Source: Dermacentor variabilis (lineage: Eukaryota; Arthropoda; Arachnida; Ixodida; Ixodidae). Taken from it: a stretch of DNA of 64,000 nucleotides. Location: positions 161,704,920 through 161,768,919 of the forward strand of contig NC_134572.1 in the NCBI RefSeq assembly GCF_050947875.1, written 5' to 3'. Positions 11,382 through 24,639 of the stretch are shown one piece after another. Positions within the stretch are counted from its first letter, which is position 1. Each line of letters opens with the position of its first letter. The notes beneath the pieces were generated by a model. It had not been told where the DNA came from. It searched no databases and saw only the letters and a program-made list of their open reading frames with translations. The translations under genes and the position numbers were made by a program.

Positions 11382-11400
11382 GATGTTTTACTCTCTCTCA

Positions 11401-12110
11401 CGTGGTCGTCGTCGTCGGCGACGCGTACGTCTCCAGTCTCTCGCCGGCGAGTCAAAACGCGCGCCTCGGGACAATGGCCGCGAGTGTCCCAGCGTGTCGT
11501 ATAGTGCGCGTGTGTCACGTCGTGGACACGCAATGCGACGTCTTTTAAAGCGAGCGCGGCGGCCCGCTGGAAACCATGACGACCAGCTTCGCGCGCAACG
11601 CGACAATCTCGTCGCTTAGCCGAACGACGCGCGAAATAGCGAGCGCAGTTGAGAAACGCATTCGCAAGCCTGCCGCGCCTTGGACGAGCGCGGCTGCATG
11701 TTTGTCGCCCGCCATTAAGGAAGATTTGCGCCTGCGTGGGCTCCGACGGCATCCGCAACGGCGCTGTCGCCACCAATGGAACATGTTGGGACAGGCTGAC
11801 GAAGAAGACGTTTTAAGATTAGTCCGGCGACGACGACGCTGTTAACACCGCGCGCCGTCTGTCATCTTGTCAACTGCTACGTACAGTTATTGTAAATGTC
11901 TTGTAAATATTTTTTCTTAATTACCCCCGTAACATTTTTGGTGGAGGTGCGGGGTAAAAGAAGCAAGAAATATATTCACAAGTATTCAAGAATATGTTCC
12001 AGACGTTACGACGATTCGATAATATTTAGGGCCGGGTATACATGCAAATAATCGAAATTTCGCATGCGAACCTGCCGCTGTTTTTTTTTTTTTTAATCGA
12101 AGCACTTATT
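11401..12110. other. No gene recognised
   Basis: CpG-rich to about 11860, with open frames on both strands that look compositional; AT-rich afterwards with a T run at 12081-12094. This flank resembles the CpG-rich sequence left of the LINE, so the LINE may have landed inside one GC-rich region. Confidence 0.4.
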
Positions 12111-12117
12111 GTGTAAC

Positions 12118-12345
12118 TCGCTGCGAAGGATCGCTGTTTATGACGCTGCGCTTCTGAGCCCGAGGTCGCAGGTTCAATATCAGGCCGCGGTGGCGTTTTA
12201 CGCCTATTGTGGTGAAGGAATTGTGCAAGAACGCTCGCATACCGTGGTTTGGGTGCACTGTAAAGAACATGAGCCGGTCAAAATTACTCCGTAGCCCTCG
12301 GCTATGGCGTCCCTTATAAACACACGGTGCAGCTGCGAGACGTTA
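12118..12345 (+). mobile_element. tRNA-derived SINE (Ruka-type), plus strand
   Basis: A tRNA-like head ends in a B-box-like ggttcaatatc, preceded by gaggtcgca and followed by ggccgcggtgg. The body has a gtgcactgtaaagaacat segment (usual form: gtgcacgttaaagaaccc), then ggtcaaaatt and ccgtagccctc. This order is characteristic of the SINE family common in hard ticks. The copy is diverged. Boundaries are approximate. Confidence 0.7.
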
Positions 12346-12535
12346 ACTTAACTTAATAAAAACATATTTGAACAATACTGTACGTTGTCTATATAGAATA
12401 CTTGCAGATCGCTTTGCCTTCTTACAGACTTGTCCTTATAGCTATATATACATAAAGTCTATGTACTGTTCGCAGAAATGACAGGGTCCTCGAATACATT
12501 GGGCTCATGTGGTCCATTGCTCAAAGTCTACAGAA

Positions 12536-12755
12536 ATTAGGAGGAGGAACAGGAAGAAGGAAAGGAAAGGAAAAATAACGGGAGGTCAGCAATGCGCGCG
12601 TCCGGTTTGCTACCCTACGCAGGGGAAAGGCGCAAGATTAATCGACAAAATGTAGACACAGACAGAAATATGAAACGTTAAATGAAAGGCAAGGAGGTTA
12701 ACCAGGTCTACGCTCGGTTGGCTACCCTGTACTAGGAAAAAGAGGAGAGTATAAG
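12536..12755 (+). repeat. GGAGGTTAACCAG...GGCTACCCT repeat, two adjacent partial copies
   Basis: Contains gtccggtttgctaccctac at about 12600 and a second copy, aaggaggttaaccaggtc followed by cggttggctaccctg, at 12690-12732. The same motif set recurs at 17810-17935 (minus), 61896-62035 (plus) and 62423-62465 (minus). Confidence 0.65.
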
Positions 12756-12879
12756 TCAAGCGCATGTTCGAGACTCACCGACGTAACAAAAGTTCTCAGC
12801 GCTTGTCACAGGCTGCCTATGGATAATATAAACAAATTTCGTAGAAAACTCTTAAACGCGACGCTGATCTGCGGCATGG

Positions 12880-13130
12880 TTCGATGAAGAGGCCAGAAGG
12901 CCTGTATTCTCTAAATACTGCGGACCAAGGGCTACAATTCTCTGTACACGTGAAGTTAGCACGAAGCTTTCTTTCACCGTTTGCCGCCTTCGTGCTTCCT
13001 AGACTACAAGCAGTTTCTTTACGAAATTCATCACGCAAACCGCGCGTACAGTGTGCGTGCGTAAAGGAGGACGAGGAAAGGGTCCACGTGCTGCTGGACT
13101 GCCGCTCATGCGCAAGGCAACAGCAGGGTT
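12880..13130 (+). pseudogene. Possible LINE 3' fragment (zinc-cluster region)
   Basis: A 113-codon frame from 12884 contains CACVKEDEERVHVLLDC. This resembles the Cys-rich C-terminal segment of tick LINE ORF2 proteins (compare the decayed copy at about 21810). The remainder of the frame is not recognisable. Short match, low confidence. Confidence 0.3.
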
Positions 13131-13246
13131 CGTACATACACCTTGAAATCCTTGAGCAACTCTTGAATTCGTTAAAAGTTATTGAAGGTCCCTTTCAAGT
13201 CCTTGAAAATCAATACGCTCCATGAATTTTATGAGAACTGGGGGGG

Positions 13247-13412
13247 GGGGGAGGGGTAGGTATTCTGTAAGGGTCCACCTAATGTTCATTTGGGCCCCTG
13301 CTGATTGGATGCAGCTGTACGAGAGAGGAGGAGACGAGCGGCCCTAGCCAATGAGCAGCGGCGGAAGTGGACAGTCCACTAGGTGGACTCTTACAGTATA
13401 CCACCCCTGGGG
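13247..13412. mobile_element. Short inverted-repeat element (MITE-like)
   Basis: The left end has ggggtaggtattctgtaag and gtccacctaatg (about 13251-13283). The right end has ctaggtggactcttacag and tataccacccct (about 13379-13408), its imperfect reverse complement. An inner pair (gctgattgg / ccaatgagc) extends the symmetry. There is no coding sequence. This fits a non-autonomous DNA transposon or foldback relic. A G run (about 13240-13250) touches the left end. Confidence 0.6.
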
Positions 13413-14390
13413 TTGGGGGCGACTTTTAAACATTCAAAGTGACAAACTCGGCACCAGGAATATGCCATGGACACTGCCTATCGGGAAACGATCCCATATA
13501 CTTTCATTTCAGAGTGTCGCTAAGCGATGCAATATGGCATGTCCAAAGTCACCACTGACAGGTTTGTTTAAACTAGCATTGCCCCCGTGGAGCTAGACAA
13601 AGCCAGATCAAGCGACCAAGTCCGTGCCACTATTTTTGTTGTTTTGCTGGTTGGTTCACAAAGCAGCTATCACGGCTCCATTTTCGAGCCCTAGGTTCTA
13701 GAAATGCCTGGAGTAAATTTTCTGCCATTTGGTTCTAATATCGTTATCTTTGGCTGAAGCCGGACGCCACTCACTAGCCATCATGCTAGGAGCCGATTGA
13801 CATCATTACAATGAGAAAGCCATCTTAGAAAAGCGACCTGAAGAGCCTGAAGCATGTGTCCGACTCAGAAGCTGCTTAGCTGCAAGAAATTTCAGCTAGG
13901 AAGAAAGAGATTTCACCATTTTCTAGTGTATGTGTACGAATAAGGTTTGTTTCCCACTCCTTGAAGTTTGGCCTTTGTCATCGTTGAAATCCACCAATTG
14001 TGCTTGTATCTTGAGTCGAATGTTGTGTACGAAACCTGCAACAGCTACACCACAAACTTAAGGTGCTGGGCAGCCATCCTTTGTCACTTGGGACAATACT
14101 TGGACCATGGCCCGTAAGTGGTCTTGAAAAGACAGGTTTGATCGCAATGAAAGACTTCAGTATTAGTGCGGACATGCGCACGAAATATTGGGAACGAAAT
14201 TATGCACATGCAGTGAGTAGCATTCGTTGTTGTTATTGTGTATTTTACCACCCACTTTTGTAAGTGGCGCTGTCCCCGCCCCTCCCCCCCCCTTTCTTCT
14301 GTCGTTTCATTTTACTTTATTTATCTTTAAAAGAACTTCGTGTCCAGGAATTTTGCACATTTACAGTAGCGCAACACAGCAATGCACCAG
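13413..14390. other. No gene recognised
   Basis: Unrecognised sequence with a C run near 14285-14292. No domain in any frame. Confidence 0.45.
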
Positions 14391-14394
14391 GGTA

Positions 14395-14460
14395 GCTGTA
14401 TACACAAATTTTGTAATTCTTTTAATGCCTAAATAAAGCAACTTCTGACTCTGACTCAAG
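14395..14460 (+). repeat. LINE-like 3' terminus candidate
   Basis: The stretch taatgcctaaataaagcaa is followed by a ctgactctgactc tail. An aataaa immediately before a short tandem tail is the usual end of arthropod LINEs. No coding remnant is recognisable upstream. Confidence 0.3.
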
Positions 14461-15156
14461 TGAACGGAAAATCGTGTGTGCGTGATCAAATCGCCCATTA
14501 TATTGTGGGCGCAATCTTGTTTCGTTCTTCTGCATTTCGTTACAACTATGGGGGGTGACTTGGCATCTATGTCCGGCATGACTCAATGGGCCGCTAGCGT
14601 TTCAGAAAAAAAGAAAGAAAGAAATGCTACTTCAGAAGATCGGCCGAACTTTACCAACTTTCAGTCGGCAACGTCGAAAGGGTAGGCCTTTCTAATAACA
14701 TGTGCAGTTACGGCGGTTTGTCGTATCTTCCCTGCTGGGTTCATTATAGCAGTGTTCCAATCCTGACCGAAACGATACAACTTTAGTTACGACTAACTGC
14801 CGCAAATGCGCATGTTATTAGAACGGAGTGCCCTTCTGGACGTTGGCAACTGAAAGTTGTTAAAATTATTGTTGAAAAAAAATCTTGCCCATTGAGCTGC
14901 GCTGATTCAGCGCGGTGAAGTTCGACAAATTGCCATACAGGCAACGTCCGAAATCCGCGGGTAAGAACGGGAGCAGCAGGAGACGTTCTGCTTCCAATCT
15001 TTTCCTTCGTCCTTGTCTGTTTAGCGCTGTTAATTTCCGAAATATGAATTACCGCCAACTCGCCGAAGTTTCTCTTCTCTCTGATCTAACTCCATGTAAT
15101 CCTAGCTGCCTATGCCTTCACAGGAAATAGCCTACGCGGGCTATCCCAGAACTTTC
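14461..15156. other. No gene recognised
   Basis: Unremarkable sequence; no supported coding region or named repeat. Confidence 0.45.
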
Positions 15157-15185
15157 TATATATATTATATATATATATATATATA
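15157..15185. repeat. (TA)n microsatellite
   Basis: About 29 bases of TA repeat with one interruption (tatatt). Confidence 0.9.
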
Positions 15186-15418
15186 CTGAGGGTACTTCCC
15201 GGACGTCCTCGCGCAAAACAAACGTATGATCGCCTAGTCGACGTATAGCCATCGTAGAATAACTGATCTGCACTGGCAGTGTGTACGCGTGACGCCGCTG
15301 TGCGCGCAATGTTCGAGTCCGATCTGAAAAGACGATGGCCACACAGTGCGAGCCGAGCACGTCCCCGCTTTACTACACCCCCCCCCCCCCCTCCTTCTCG
15401 CGGTCTCTCGATATTCAC

Positions 15419-15451
15419 GAAATGAAAAGCTCGCGCAGAGCTTTTCATTTC
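15419..15451. repeat. Perfect 14-bp hairpin, 5-nt loop
   Basis: Arms gaaatgaaaagctc (15419-15432) and gagcttttcatttc (15438-15451) flank the loop gcgca. It lies in unrecognised sequence downstream of a C run (15369-15381). Confidence 0.93.
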
Positions 15452-15785
15452 CCAGGCTACGAGGCATTTCCAAATTACGCGACAACACCGGGCCGGGGGC
15501 CGACGCAATCTCTCTTGTGCCTCAGCTTGAACGTCGCAAGGCCACCGAAAAAGAAAGACGCGATGAGTCAGACAGCCAACGGCTCCTTGATGCTGTAGTG
15601 TGTGTGTGTGTTTATTTTTTTTTATTTTTTTTTCGTATACACAGATAAATCGTTTCGTAGAAAAGCAAGTAAATGAACGGAAGAATGAAAGAAAGCGAAG
15701 AAATAAAGATCAATAGACTTCAGTGACTGGAATTGAATTACTGAGACATATCACGCGCAATGTTTTCAGAGAGCTCACCGCCATT

Positions 15786-15915
<130 letters not shown>

Positions 15916-16287
15916 TAAAAAAGAGAGCAATGCAATGCGCAGGAAGTCGTCCTCGTCCGCTGCAACGTACTGCCTGTTGTGGCCTCCGAAATGCATCCTG
16001 GGACACCACCTCTGTCGGATGTGGCGCGGTAGAACCCCCTTGCAATTTAGCAAAGCGAAAAAAAAAAACTGTGTTCTCCATTCTTTGAAGCGAAAAAGAA
16101 AAATGGCTGCGCGACAGCGAAGTTGTTGGCGTGTCCAGCCAACTCCTAACTCCACAGGGATATGCCTAATACTCCGAAAAAGAAAAGAAAAAAAAACAAA
16201 AGGCGCGAAGATTTTGCGCTTACCCCTGCTATGTTCTGATTTAAATATTGCGGCAAGATCAAATTTTAGGAATCCGTGTTACGAAGA

Positions 16288-17809
<1,522 letters not shown>

Positions 17810-17935
17810 CTTCTCCCTCCCTCTCCTTTCTTTATTTACATCCATTAAAGCCCTTCCCCTTGTAGGGTAGCAAACCGGACGTGCGTCTGGTTGACCGTAC
17901 CCTACCTTTCCTTCCTTCTTTTCCTCGTCCTCCAC
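17810..17935 (-). repeat. GGTTAACCAG...GCTACCCT repeat, minus-strand copy
   Basis: Carries gtagggtagcaaaccggac and tctggttgacc, the reverse complement of the motif set at 12590-12740. It is flanked by pyrimidine-rich sequence matching the purine-rich flanks of the other copies. Confidence 0.55.
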
Positions 17936-18082
17936 CGCTCGCTGCTTTTATATAGGCCCCCCCCCCCCCAACACGCTCATAACTTTCACAAAAAAAGAAA
18001 ATCCTTTCTACAGACAATTTCCCTAGACGTTCACCTGCTTATAAGGTCCACAGGTTGTCTGTATATAATTTCCGTAGAAAAC

Positions 18083-18292
18083 AGCCAAGTGGCTTTGGCG
18101 TTGCGAGATCGAATCCCGGCCGCGGTGGCCACATTTCGATGCGGGAGAAATGCAGAAACGCCCGCGTACTGTGTATTGGGTGCATGTTGAAGGAATCCCA
18201 GGTAGTCAAAATTAACCCAGAGTCCGTAACTATACTGCGTGCCTCATAACCGTACGGTGACTTCGGCCGCGTAAAGCCGCATAATTTAATTT
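18083..18292 (+). mobile_element. tRNA-derived SINE (Ruka-type), plus strand
   Basis: Shows gcgagatcgaatcccggcc (B box) followed by gcggtggccacatttcgatg, then aaacgcccgcgtactgtg, a gttgaaggaatcccaggt segment, and a gtgcctcataaccg 3' part ending in taaagccgcataattt. Better preserved in the head than the copy at 12118. The A-box region is truncated or diverged. Confidence 0.78.
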
Positions 18293-19430
18293 TGTATATA
18301 GAAAACACCTACGTGCCGTCTATCAACCTCTTCCGCCCCTTTCTCTGTTAGGTCACAGAGTATACTTCGCGTACTGGTAGCACGAAGGTTCGCTAATATG
18401 ACGTGATTTGACGTACCCACAGTCCGCAACTTGTTTTTCAATAACGTGTGACGCAGTTATTCCGCGGGAAGTAAGCGTCGCCGAACAAAAGCAACTTCAC
18501 CGCGAAGAGCGCGGAATTAGACTTTATACGACGGTTCTATGTATACCCTATAGCATCTAGCTTCCTCAGCGTCGCCTGCTAAGTATGAGAGGGAGTACAG
18601 CTCTCGCAGTGCCGCACGCTTTTAAGCAACGAGGCGTATACAGGGTGCGAGCGCACACTGCGTAGTAGCCGGGCGGGACAATTAGCGCGGCTCTCTCCCC
18701 GACTCTCCTCCCTGGGGAGCTCATCAAGCAGCCATCGCTCACGAGTTCCACGAGTTCGGCGCGCCAGCTCGCTGAGCGGAGGGGGGGGGGGGGGGGGTAA
18801 CACCCTGTGACAAAGCACCACTCGAATCCAAACACGCGCCGAGCCCGATATACGAACGAGCACCGCGTGGGCCGCGTTTCCGCTATTCCTCTTCCACATT
18901 CCCCGACTCTATAGTAGCTGTAGAGAGAGCGCACAAACCGCGAACGGGGATGTCAAGAGTAATGCTGCTTGAGGGCAGAACACGATTAGGCCCTCTAGAG
19001 GTACAAAGAATTATGGCCCGCGACTGTCTTCCTGCAGTAATCCACGCGAAAAAAAAAAAAGAAGAAATACGAATGAAAATTCAGGGGCAAGTTAGTGTGG
19101 CAAATTCGAGAGGAGTGCGTTAGCGTTATAAGTCGGACCGCTCTGAGGAGCCCGGATCCATGGCCGAAACCGCGCTCACCATATTGCACTCAGGATCATT
19201 AGGCACACGTCCTACCTCTTAGTAAGGGGCTTTACCTCTTAGAGGAGCGAAGCGCAACTGGCGGTGCTGCTAAGCACGACCACCGTCCGTGCTAGAATGG
19301 ACATGCTATAACGAATGTTATATACACATAGCCAGAACGAATGTTGTGCTAGAAAGAATTCCGACGGTCGCACTGGTTTCGACATACGCATGCGCCGTCA
19401 AAAGCGCCAAAAAATGTACTGTTGTTCCAG
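18293..19430. other. No gene recognised; 17-18-base G run
   Basis: Holds a G run at 18780-18797, possibly able to form G-quadruplex or to stall sequencing. Overlapping frames on both strands at 18566-18934 follow its composition. No gene called. Confidence 0.45.
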
Positions 19431-19795
19431 TTACTCTTCTTTAAGAAAACACTTTTTTTAAAGTACTAAAGTAATCGGAATGCAAATGCGTTTTGTCGCG
19501 CACATTCAAAACTAATGCCTCGATACTGACCTAGTTATGACAATTCGTTTTAAGGCGATATTCCTTGCATACTCAGAAGCTGCAATTCGTAAACTGAAAT
19601 ATGTGCCGTAATGCAATTATTTAAACGGCTAATTAGCATAATTATGTTGATTATTGAATTAAGCATTTTGACTTCTCGTTGAGGTAATGAGCCGCCTCAT
19701 CGAGTAAGTTATTCAAGGGTTACAATTGTGCTACCTGTCGCAGGCAATTTTCAAGAAATTTGGTGCATCAAAAAAATAAAACACCCTGTATGTGA
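19431..19795. repeat. AT-rich element ending in acaccctgta (candidate)
   Basis: An AT-rich block ends with aataaaacaccctgtatg. The acaccctgta terminus is the reverse complement of the (c/t)aggggtgt-type tips seen on palindromic elements such as the one at 60792. I could not locate a matching opposite end, so this is only a candidate remnant. Confidence 0.27.
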
Positions 19796-19889
19796 CATAA
19801 ACATACACACATACAGGCTCTTCTAAGCTCTCCCATCCCTATTCTACTTCTAGCACGTGACCGGCTTCCCATACTTAACACACACACAA

Positions 19890-19891
<2 letters not shown>

Positions 19892-19955
<64 letters not shown>
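19892..19955. repeat. (TA)n microsatellite
   Basis: About 64 bases of TA repeat, preceded by a short CA run (19879-19887). Confidence 0.95.
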
Positions 19956-19960
<5 letters not shown>

Positions 19961-20514
19961 TTAGAACGCTGCTGTTAGGCGCCCATTCCTGCGGTGAGCG
20001 TCGGCTTACCTCGGAGTAACCGAGGGAACGACCACAGCGAAGGATAAAGCAGCGAACGCGGAGCGCAGCGTGGGATGAAAGAGTGCGATAACGAAGAGGA
20101 GCGCGAGAAGGAAAGCGGAGGAAGCCACCTTGAAACACCACCAGATGGCGCTCACGTCGGCGCCTCCGCGGCAGCGGCGGGAAAGAAAATTCGCGGTGTC
20201 GCAACATTCATGTGGGGACGGATTAGCAGCGAAGCTGTTGAGGCTGCATACGTGGCCTGCATGCATTAAGAAATCGTACACTTTCTTTTTTCGTACGGCA
20301 CCATACTACGCCGACGCAAGCACCGCCGCGGTCACCGCACCTCCGCGATGCATCTGCCGCAACCGCTGCTGCAGCCGCACCGGCAACCTCCGACGCGCGC
20401 GACGGTAAAATTACAGAGGCGCCGGCCACGTGCACAGGCGCCGTCGCCAGACCCCTTCCCCATCTCATTGTTCGTCAAACAGGATTTAAAACAAATAAAG
20501 CGCACAAAGATACA

Positions 20515-20590
20515 TATACCGGCCCAGTATTGCACTATCTCCAGGATCGGTGCACGCATTCCTGTCCACGCGCCGTGATACCGCCCCTAG
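20515..20590. repeat. Dispersed GGCCCGG repeat, diverged unit
   Basis: Contains ccggcccagtattgcactat then ccaggatcgg, the same order as in the 24640-25005 array units. Confidence 0.45.
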
Positions 20591-20789
20591 CTGGAAACGC
20601 GTGCGGGGAATGCATACTGGAGGTAGAGGTAAACAGCTTCGCTGTATATTAAAAAAAAAGAAAAAAAGAAGAACCAGGAAGCTCGCCTTCGCGCATAGCG
20701 TTCGCCGCAAGAGTTAACCGCGGTAAAGATTACGCTTGCATAAGCTGCAGTTGTCCGGAAGCGGCAACTGTGTGGCCTGTCTAAATGCA

Positions 20790-21080
20790 TGGTGTCTCAA
20801 CTATCGTGCGCCACGCTTCAAAAATATGAAAATGACACATAGCTGGACACGACCAAGGTAATGTTGTTTGCTGTCGCTTGGAGACACCCAAATTATTTTT
20901 TCGATTCTGTCTAATTGCATAATTAGTATTAACTAATTAACTTCTGAAATATTATAATTAGACTAAAACTGTCAATGAGAAAATTGTAGAGCGACAGAAA
21001 AAACTCCCGATGCAGGTTTTTGTAGCTCAATACGTGCTACATAAAAGTATTTTTCCGAGCCTGAAAGAAGCCCGCGAATA
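20790..21080 (+). mobile_element. Single arm of a palindromic foldback-type element
   Basis: Matches the left arm of the complete palindrome at 60792-61423: ggtgtctcaa tip, agctggacacgaccaaggta, gctgtcgcttgga, aaatattataattaga, gtcaatgagaaaattgtaga, aaactcccgatgcag, gctacataaaagt and gaaagaagcccgcg in the same order and spacing. Only one arm is present; the sequence changes after the centre point. Confidence 0.8.
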
Positions 21081-21127
21081 CGGATGCTAGCAGCACAACA
21101 ACTAGCGTTATACCAGACATACTTTCG

Positions 21128-22010
21128 ATACCCTGGCTATATTCACGCTTACACAGATGTTTCTTGCCGAACAAATTCTTCTACAGCTGCCTTTGTCATT
21201 CGAGAATAGAACCAGATACAGACGTTTACAATACCTCAGACGACATCGTCAACGGCAGCAGATATTTTTACAATATTGTCTTTGTTACGATACATAAATT
21301 CAATGCAAAAATGGGTACAGTGGCTCGTACGTCCTTTGAGGCTCGCAGGCAGCTTTGTCTTCACTTCATGGAGGCATTTGCAATTCGCAAAACATGGCGT
21401 TAGTTTACTAGACACCAAAGAAACTCGCAAACGCAAGCGAAGGGAATCTCACAATAAGGTTCTAGTGGATACCTGGCCACTGCAATAACCCTGGCAATGT
21501 TACAGCAGACAAGGCGACGGACAAGCGCGTGTTAATAACGACACAAACGGCCTCGCTATAACACAAGGCGAATTGCGGCACATACTAAGACAGATCTCAG
21601 CCCGCGGTTGCAAAGCGACACGGTTTGATCAGAACTCGAAATCTTCACATTTATTTCAGACTGACCCATCGCTTCAATTTAAAGTCCCGTCCACATTAGA
21701 TACAACCTAGAGCCTTCGAAACGCTCATTCACCGTCTTCGGCTCTGTACCGCGTACACAAAACAATTCCCACATAAAATGTCATGAGCTGATAGTCCGAA
21801 GTGCACTTTGTGGCCACGCGGATGAGGACGTATAGCATCTTCTAGTAGAATGTCCGCGATACGACACTCACAGACAACGTTTAGCACGTGACTTAGCGGC
21901 ATCACATCACAGGCCCTTCAGCGTTAGGTCCTTGGCCAACATATACTCATTGCAAGAACAAGCGTTACTGGCCCTTCAAAGATTTCTATAAGCGAGCAAT
22001 ATTCTTAGAA
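21128..22010 (+). pseudogene. Decayed LINE 3' end: RNase H and zinc-cluster region
   Basis: With stops and frame changes, the plus strand still reads AYTDVS and SSTAAFVIRE near 21150-21210, then TSSTAA and a LLRYINSM segment near 21250-21310. These are the first Asp and Glu regions of a retrotransposon RNase H. A ...PGN-like ADKATD remnant follows near 21490. Further on come LCGHADEDV, LLVECPRYDTHRQRL and SHHRPFSV near 21800-21930, the C-terminal Cys/His region. At least five in-frame stops are present. This family differs from the LINE at 8.9-11.4 kb, which is far less decayed. Upstream RT is missing. The preceding 300 bases are the palindromic-element arm. Confidence 0.72.
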
Positions 22011-22973
22011 ACTATTCAGTAGAGCGTTTAAATGCGATAAGCTCATTCCATGCTGTTTCTTTTTTTTTTCTTTTTTTACCTACTTTTCCCACTTCGAAGC
22101 CTGCATTGATGTACTTTCACTTGAACCTAATCCGTGCTTTCCCATGTGCCCTGATTTTAGTGTAGCTATGTGAGCGGACTTTGTGCTGATGTGTTTGTTA
22201 GCTGACTTTCAGCTTTAATGTGTAATTAGTGGACTTATGTGACTGGACTTTATGTTATCATCATTTGGAGCATACATTTAGTTTTAATGCGCTTGAGTTC
22301 ATTCTCTTGTTTTTAAATCTCCATGTGAAAAGCCGGCGCCAATTGAAGGCGACAGTATCTCCGAAGTACCGCATTAAAAAACAAAGAAAAAGCCCTCGAA
22401 TAGGCGCAAAATTGCACCGCGACCGGCCGCTCGAGGCACTTTGCGTGTCGCGATTCTGCCAGTCGGTGCGGTGATCAGTGCGAATATACCGCGAAATGAA
22501 AACGCATAAGAGATACACTCAAATTTAGCAATAGGGAGTATCGTAATCGTCGGTGATATCTTGTCAACTTTGACACTCAAAATGCTAACGCATTGGAAGA
22601 AAGGAAATAAGACGATGACACGAGGTCTATGCAGCACATGGTCGACTCTTAAATAGAACAGCTCATTAGCAGTGATACTCGAGTAAAAAAAAATTGCGAA
22701 TCGAATCGACTACGGCGCTGAAGATGACGTGCCCTGTGGTTTCGTTGTCACGTTGGAGAAAGAGTCGACGACCCGTGCCGTGACTGTGACGCAGCCCCGT
22801 GTTGCCTGCTGACACTGCAGTGCTTTTCAGGAGTGATCGTCGTCGAGGGCAAGCCCTCTTTCAAATACCAATATTCGGGGGGGAAAAATGACCTCCGCAT
22901 ATTGAATCCACTATCCATGTCTTTCACATTTCTGAAGAAAGTGAAATTAAAGTTCTCGTGGAGTCCGTTTGCA
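22011..22973. other. No gene recognised; possible LINE 3' UTR at first
   Basis: The first 300 bases, T-rich with repeated gtggactt/gcggactt words, may be the 3' untranslated tail of the LINE remnant. The rest is unrecognised. Confidence 0.35.

Positions 22974-23001
<28 letters not shown>
22974..23001. repeat. (GA)n microsatellite
   Basis: Twenty-eight bases of GA repeat. Confidence 0.93.
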
Positions 23002-23004
<3 letters not shown>

Positions 23005-24361
23005 AGGGGGAAACGCTCATACGCATTACTCGATACATGCACGTAATTCCATTCGCAACTGACCGTCTAATCGACTGAGGAGCTTGTAATTGAGGAAACT
23101 GGCAGTTTCGCACGAAGGGCGAAGCACTGACTGCGATAGCAGGGTTGAGCTCCTCGGACTCGACTGGAACGACTCATAACGAGTCGACTCGACTCTTCAA
23201 ACTTGAACTACTCACAAGGTCCGACTAGCACGGACGCAATATATACGGGTGCGCCAAAATTTCTGGCACCCTTAAGAAGCTTCAAGACGCCGTGTACCCC
23301 GCAATGACATCGCACAGGCGCCATTATATGTCGCCCCTCAAGAGCCACGCCAGGAAAACGATGTCACTCTCAGCTTTGAGGACGTTATATATTGCTTTAC
23401 ACTTTTCTTTTTCGCACATAACTTGAACGCTTCGTGAGCTTCGCAGGGAAATAAATTGCTTGAAGTTACGCGTACCGCTAAAGAAGTATTGCCAGGCCAT
23501 TCTTGTTAAAACTGTCAAGCTGTAATAAGTTCTGCGATACTGATTTCGTGTTTCCTTGAAACAGTTGAACGTACCTATACAAAGAGAGGGAGAGCGTTTG
23601 CGCCCGTTGGGCGGACACTGACAAGCATATAATCAAACGGAGCTGATCGATATGAAAGAAAAGCCTGTCATAACACCGCATTTTGCTGGCAATAACTGAT
23701 GAGGCTGTATGATAAGGAGGCTGAGAAAGATGACGCAAGACGACGCAGGGAAGTGATGGAGAGGAAAATGACAGGCTTGGCCACAACGGATATATAGTGT
23801 GGCTTTAGATCAAACAGAATCAGGTGATATTTCATAGTACAGTGAAGACTGGGATAAAGGAACATGTCAAGTGGGGCTGGCCACGTAATTCAAGGAATGA
23901 ACAGCTGGGCTACGAGCAATAATGCGCACCAGGGAAACTGCAGTCGAGCGCTGGCTGTGGTGACCTCACCATGGAGTTCGATAGACGCGCCAACAAGGGA
24001 TGGGTAAGGCCTTCGCAGTAGATTGAGATCGCGACGATGATTACTTATGAACTGAGCCAAAATAAAAAGAAAGAGAGACATGATTTGGCGATTGTGCGCC
24101 ACAGCTATCGGGACGGTAAACACCAACATCCTTATCGAAAATAAAAAGAACTCTTCGCCACGTAAATCCAAATTCGAGTAATTCCAGATAATTTAGGGAA
24201 CGTACGAGTCTTTATGTTCGCCTTTTCACGTAACATAAGCGGAACATTTAACCAAAAGTAGTGCACCTCATGCGATCGAGAGTACGCAGTCATCTCGAGT
24301 TACTCCAGCTACTTTTTGATGTGCGGTTATCGTTATAAGATTACCTGCATGGGCTGAATTG

Positions 24362-24362
<1 letters not shown>
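23002..24362. other. No gene recognised
   Basis: Includes a short stretch of repeated gactc/gagtc words at 23148-23215. No coding region or named element. Confidence 0.45.

Positions 24363-24409
<47 letters not shown>
24363..24409. repeat. (TA)n microsatellite
   Basis: About 47 bases of TA repeat. It is followed by two C runs (24438-24448 and 24467-24478). Confidence 0.93.
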
Positions 24410-24412
<3 letters not shown>

Positions 24413-24639
24413 GCACGTACCCAGGAGGGGCGGGGACCCCCCCCCCCCGAAATTAAGCAGCATACCCCCCCCCCCCCCATCCGCCCACGTCACCACTCCT
24501 CACACACATTCCTAATTCCTAAAGCGCCGACAAATCAATCTACTCGGCGGTCAACATTTTGCTGCCTTTTACAGCGAAAACAGTGTATGACTAACTTCCG
24601 TAGCTTCTTTCGGTGTCCGTTAACAGAATAAAATCATCA

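Larger units (their letters stand above)
8976..11400 (+). mobile_element. 5'-truncated RNase H-bearing LINE (I-superfamily-like)
   Basis: The segment holds reverse transcriptase, RNase H and a C-terminal Cys/His cluster, then a short 3' tail with aataaa and a CT-rich end (ttttactctctctc). The endonuclease and ORF1 that a complete element needs are absent upstream, so the copy is 5'-truncated, as is usual for LINEs. The left boundary is set where RT similarity begins and could be off by tens of bases. I could not find a convincing target-site duplication. The RT + RNase H layout without LTRs points to the I superfamily; the exact clade is not decidable by eye. Confidence 0.85.
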
